Assembly (NCBI GenBank): GCA_003243965.1
Contig: QHBO01000010.1
Location: forward strand, 1 to 64,000
DNA: 64,000 nt
DNA from: Chloroflexota bacterium
Lineage (GTDB): Bacteria; Chloroflexota; Limnocylindria; QHBO01
Direction of reading: 5' to 3'
The translations under genes and the position numbers were made by a program. Positions 61,147-64,000 of this stretch are shown here, one piece after another. How positions within the stretch are numbered: position 1 is the stretch's first letter; every line of letters begins with the position of its first letter. The notes beneath the pieces are model-generated. The model was not told where the DNA came from, did no database searches, and worked only from the letters and a program-made list of their open reading frames with translations.

Positions 61147-61766
61147 GCGCGGAGACGCCCGCGGCGGGCGCGCCCGCAGGGGTCCGGCCGCTGGTCGCCG
61201 AGCGTCGCGAGGCGGGGATGCCCACTCCGCTGGTGGGCATGCTGCTGTTCATCGCCAGCGAGGTGATGTTCTTCGGCGGCCTGTTCGCCGCCTACTTCAA
61301 CAGCCGCGCCACCCACCAGGGTCCGTGGGGACCGCCACACCCGGCGCCCGAGCTGGAGATCCTGCCGGTTGCGCTTCCGATCACCATCATCCTGATCGCC
61401 TCGAGCTTCACCATGCAGTTCGGCGTATGGGCGATTCGCCGCGGCGACACCCGCAAGCTGAAGCTGTGGACGGCCGTCACGCTGCTGCTCGGCGTCGTGT
61501 TCCTGATCGGGCAGCTGTACGACTACTCGCAGCTCGGCTTCGGCATCAGCGATGGCATCTTCGGCACCACGTTCTACACCCTGACCGGCTTCCACGGGGC
61601 GCACGTCTTCGGCGGCGCGGTGGGGCTCACGATCCTGCTTGCGCGATCCCTCCAGGGCCAGTTCAGCGCCCGGAACCATGTTGCCGTCGAGGCGATCAGC
61701 ATGTACTGGCACTTCGTCGACGTGGTCTGGATCGCGCTCTTCACCACCTTGTACTTCCTGCGGTAG
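61143..61766 (+). CDS. ctaE: Cytochrome c oxidase subunit III
   Basis: A 207-residue, five-helix subunit, the short form without the first two helices found in longer homologues. Motifs are [34 protein letters not shown] and [20 protein letters not shown] with the conserved Glu, His and Trp. It stabilises proton uptake and the core. The start is GTG 61143 in a GTGA overlap with ctaD. Confidence 0.95.
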   Translation: MSAETPAAGAPAGVRPLVAERREAGMPTPLVGMLLFIASEVMFFGGLFAAYFNSRATHQGPWGPPHPAPELEILPVALPITIILIASSFTMQFGVWAIRRGDTRKLKLWTAVTLLLGVVFLIGQLYDYSQLGFGISDGIFGTTFYTLTGFHGAHVFGGAVGLTILLARSLQGQFSARNHVAVEAISMYWHFVDVVWIALFTTLYFLR

Positions 61767-61781
61767 CGCGGAGGACCGCCG

Positions 61782-62132
61782 ATGACCGATACCGCACTCG
61801 GCTATCTGCTGCTCGGGGTCGCGATCGTCTTCGTGCTCGGCGTGATCTTTGCCGTCGTGTCCCGCAGCCGTCCGGGAGGGAGCGGCACGCTCACGCCTCC
61901 GCGCGGGGTGCACCTTCCCAACCCCAGCCTGCTCCCGGCGGTGTTGGCGGTGGGTGGGACGCTCATCGGGGCGGGGCTCGCGTTCCACCCCAAGGGACAG
62001 TTGGCCAATTGGTTCGTGGCGGTCCCCGGAGCGCTGATCTTCATCGCGACCGCGGTCGCGTGGGTGCGCGCCGCGGGCCACGAGTGGGACGAGGCTGAGC
62101 GCTCGCTCCACGATGACCTCCACCGGCACTAG
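61782..62132 (+). CDS. Small oxidase-cluster membrane protein (subunit IV-like)
   Basis: A 116-residue protein with three hydrophobic segments (LGYLLLGVAIVFVLGVIFAV, LPAVLAVGGTLIGAGLAF, FVAVPGALIFIATAVAWVRA) and an acidic/His-rich C-terminal tail. Its position right after ctaE with GGAGG before the ATG marks it as the fourth subunit or an accessory of the oxidase, but I see no sequence hallmark of CtaF itself. It overlaps the thioredoxin gene by 20 bases. Confidence 0.75.
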   Translation: MTDTALGYLLLGVAIVFVLGVIFAVVSRSRPGGSGTLTPPRGVHLPNPSLLPAVLAVGGTLIGAGLAFHPKGQLANWFVAVPGALIFIATAVAWVRAAGHEWDEAERSLHDDLHRH

Positions 62133-62739
62133 CCGCGTGATCCATGCCGAAGGCGGTGAAGCCACGGTCACTGGGCGGCCCAAGCTCGGCTTCGTCGCCG
62201 GCTCTCACCTGCCGCGCCGCTACCTGGTGGTCGCTGCGGTCCTCCCGCTCGTGTTGCTCGTGATCCTGGTCGCGTCGCTCGTCTCCCGGGCCGGGCTGCT
62301 GGCCAGCGGGCCGCGCATCGGAGCGCCCGCGCCCCAGTTCGCGGTCGCGGACCTCAACGGCAACCCGATCCGCCTCGCCGATCTGCGGGGCAGGCCGGTG
62401 ATCGTCAACTTCTGGGCGTCGTGGTGCGGGCCGTGCGTCGAGGAGTTCCCCCTGCTCCAGTCGGCACTCGAGGCACATCGCGCCCAGGGGCTGGCGGTGG
62501 TCGGCATCATCTACAACGACCGGTCCGAGTCGGCGCGGCGGTTCATCGCTCGCATGCGCGCCACGTGGCCATCCGCCATGGATCCTGCCGGCGGCCTGGC
62601 TAAGGACTACAACATCTACGGCCCACCGGAGTCGTTCTTCATCGATCGTAACGGGACGCTTCTCGGGCACCAGATCGGACAGCTCTCGGCCCGTGACCTG
62701 GACCGGCAGCTCTCCGCCATCCTCAACAAGGAGCCGTGA
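62113..62739 (+). CDS. TlpA/ResA-like membrane thioredoxin
   Basis: A 208-residue protein with an N-terminal membrane anchor (VVAAVLPLVLLVILVASLVS) and a thioredoxin domain outside the membrane. The redox motif is WCGPC in IVNFWASWCGPCVEEFPLLQ and the cis-Pro region is YGPPESFFIDRNG. Such proteins reduce the cysteines of apocytochromes or of CuA in subunit II, fitting its place in the oxidase operon. The start could also be GTG 62140; ATG 62113 is kept because of the overlap. Confidence 0.9.
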   Translation: MTSTGTSRVIHAEGGEATVTGRPKLGFVAGSHLPRRYLVVAAVLPLVLLVILVASLVSRAGLLASGPRIGAPAPQFAVADLNGNPIRLADLRGRPVIVNFWASWCGPCVEEFPLLQSALEAHRAQGLAVVGIIYNDRSESARRFIARMRATWPSAMDPAGGLAKDYNIYGPPESFFIDRNGTLLGHQIGQLSARDLDRQLSAILNKEP

Positions 62740-62948
62740 TGCAGCCCAACCTGCCCGCCACCCGCGACGAGGCGCCGCTCGTGGTGGCCGATCGCAACGC
62801 AGAAGAAGGGTTCGAGTCGCACGCCGCGCAGCGGCCGGAGCAGCACCAGCACCTGGGCGTCGCGCTTCTGCCGCTGGCGCTGATCGCCTTCATCGTGCTG
62901 GCGTTCATTGCCGCCGCGTGGACCTTCCTGGCCGCCGGGAAGGCGTAA
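62739..62948 (+). CDS. Small single-helix protein of the oxidase operon
   Basis: A 69-residue protein. A polar N-terminal half ends AAQRPEQHQHLGV, followed by one hydrophobic helix (ALLPLALIAFIVLAFIAAAW). AAGGAG-type site at 62728-62733 supports ATG 62739, which overlaps the thioredoxin stop (TGATG); GTG 62736 is three bases earlier. It may be a small oxidase or heme-export accessory. No family recognised. Confidence 0.65.
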   Translation: MQPNLPATRDEAPLVVADRNAEEGFESHAAQRPEQHQHLGVALLPLALIAFIVLAFIAAAWTFLAAGKA

Positions 62949-63855
62949 CACGGCCACCCCGACCAATGCGATCGAGGTCCGGGGCCTGACGAAAGCGTAC
63001 GGGTCGGTGGAGGCGGTGCGCGGCATCGACTTCTCGGTCCGGGCGGGCGAAGTCTTCGCGCTGCTTGGCCCCAACGGGGCGGGAAAGACCACCACCGTGG
63101 AGATCCTGGAGGGCTATCGCCGCCGGGACGCGGGGCTGGTGAACGTGCTGGGCCACGACCCGGCACGCCACGAGCGCGACTTCCGCGAACGGATCGGGCT
63201 GGTGTTGCAGTCGACGGGGATCCAGCACTACCTGACCGTGCGCGAAACCGTCTCGCTGTACGCCGGCTACTATCCCCGGCCGCGCGATGTGGACGAGGTG
63301 ATCGAGCTCGCCGATCTCACCGAGTCCCGGGATCGGCGCGTCGGGCAGTTGAGTGGTGGGCAGCGCCGCCGCGTCGACCTGGCAGTGGCGCTCGCCGGGG
63401 ACCCCGAGCTCCTCTTCCTCGACGAGCCGACCACCGGTTTCGACCCCTCCGCGCGGCGTCAGGCATGGGAGATCGTGCAGGGGCTCGCCCGGCTGGGCAA
63501 GACCATCCTGCTGACGACGCACTTCATGGACGAGGCGCAGGTGCTCGCCGACCGGGTAGCGGTCATCGCCGGCGGAAAGATCGTGGCGGAAGGGCCGCCG
63601 GATACCATCGGCCAGCGCGGGCGCGGCGTGACTACCGTCCGCTTCTCGCTGCCCGACGGCTCGGAGCTGCCGGCTCGGTTCGGCGCGCGCACGACGGAGG
63701 CCGGGTACGAGCTGGACATCCACTCGGCGACCCGGGCGCTCCATGAGCTGACCAGTTGGGCGCTCTCCGCTGATGTGGAGCTGCTCGGCCTCGAGGTCCT
63801 GCGCCCCTCGCTGGAAGATGCCTACCTGGAGCTGACCGGGAGTGGCGAGCGGTGA
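62908..63855 (+). CDS. ABC-2 exporter ATPase, unclear start
   Basis: A ~315-residue ATPase. Walker A GPNGAGKTTTVEIL, signature LSGGQRRRVDLAVALAG, Walker B LLFLDEPTTGFDP and LLTTHFMDEAQVL are all present, with a C-terminal DUF4162-like domain. The domain begins AIEVRGLTKAYG, yet no in-frame ATG or GTG precedes it; the only standard start is TTG 62908, inside the previous gene, with no ribosome site. A non-standard start or a missed base is possible. It pairs with the permease that begins at 63852. Confidence 0.85.
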   Translation: MPPRGPSWPPGRRNTATPTNAIEVRGLTKAYGSVEAVRGIDFSVRAGEVFALLGPNGAGKTTTVEILEGYRRRDAGLVNVLGHDPARHERDFRERIGLVLQSTGIQHYLTVRETVSLYAGYYPRPRDVDEVIELADLTESRDRRVGQLSGGQRRRVDLAVALAGDPELLFLDEPTTGFDPSARRQAWEIVQGLARLGKTILLTTHFMDEAQVLADRVAVIAGGKIVAEGPPDTIGQRGRGVTTVRFSLPDGSELPARFGARTTEAGYELDIHSATRALHELTSWALSADVELLGLEVLRPSLEDAYLELTGSGER

Positions 63856-64000
63856 GCGGCGGCATCGGTCTGGCGCTTCGGCAGGTCCACTATGAGAACC
63901 GCGCCTTCTGGCGCAACCCAGCGGCGGCCTTCTTCACCTTCGTCTTCCCGCTGATGTTCATGGTCATCTTCAACGTCCTGTTCGGGGGGCTCGGCCGGGG
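63852..64000 (+). CDS. ABC-2 exporter permease, truncated by window
   Basis: A GTG overlapping the ATPase stop (GTGA) opens a frame that runs off the right edge. The visible residues include LALRQVHYENRAFWRNPAA and the first membrane helix FFTFVFPLMFMVIFNVLFGG, typical of ABC-2 permeases. It completes an exporter with the preceding ATPase. Confidence 0.85.
   Translation, partial: MSGGIGLALRQVHYENRAFWRNPAAAFFTFVFPLMFMVIFNVLFGGLGR

Overview
The window is GC-rich, gene-dense bacterial chromosome with no rRNA, tRNA, CRISPR array, transposase or phage gene that I can see. The gene set fits a free-living aerobic member of the Chloroflexota, perhaps the Limnocylindria-like lineages: a fused CtaA-CtaB haem A synthase, aa3-type cytochrome oxidase, two F420/flavin luciferase-like proteins, a DHA2 exporter, DUF2236, and two sugar ABC importers without ATPase genes. 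An actinobacterial origin is the main alternative. The taxonomic call rests on gene content only.

Layout. 1-5.1 kb holds a CYTH-CHAD protein (truncated by the window edge), a Nudix/phosphohistidine-phosphatase fusion, small metal or thiol proteins, a CDF-type transporter, a GNAT acetyltransferase, and an ArsR repressor divergent from a 16-residue cysteine-rich reading frame. 5.1-9.6 kb is about metals: modB-modA with a MerR-TOBE regulator, a secreted lipoprotein, and a NiCoT nickel/cobalt transporter divergent from a Fur/Nur regulator with a Nur-like palindrome between them. 9.6-16.7 kb has a cold-shock gene with a long leader, DUF2520-panC-panB, a Ca2+/H+ antiporter, a cytosolic HtrA-like protease divergent from an HxlR regulator, and an agmatinase-family enzyme. 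16.7-24 kb is a sugar operon (solute-binding protein, two permeases, GH2, GH43 lipoprotein). 24-29 kb has a luciferase-like protein and a zinc alcohol dehydrogenase, then a (Pro-Glu)9 protein coupled to galT-galK. 29-32 kb is an ABC-2 exporter. 32.9-43.9 kb is an 11-kb catabolic run headed by a ROK regulator, with two Gfo/Idh/MocA dehydrogenases, two TIM-barrel isomerase/lyase genes, two medium-chain dehydrogenases and a second importer; its enzyme classes match known 3-keto-glycoside routes. 44-55 kb has a GH43 protein, CorA, a luciferase-like/UbiA fusion, a CPBP protease, tryptophanase, a DHA2 exporter, MOSC and DUF2236 proteins. 55.4-63 kb is the haem A/cytochrome oxidase cluster, and an ABC-2 exporter runs off the right edge.

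Expression. Many transcription-unit-leading genes show a TANNNT box only 6-9 bases before the start codon and no Shine-Dalgarno, which points to leaderless mRNAs. Other leading genes have clear GGAGG-type sites, and operon genes overlap as ATGA, GTGA or TGATG.

Most unusual items: the ArsR-linked cysteine-rich peptide and its two-tier palindrome, the luciferase-like/UbiA fusion, the duplicated 3-keto-glycoside-type operon, the Nur-like box, cytochrome oxidase subunit II with a second cupredoxin domain, and the 12-bp hairpin between solute-binding and permease genes.
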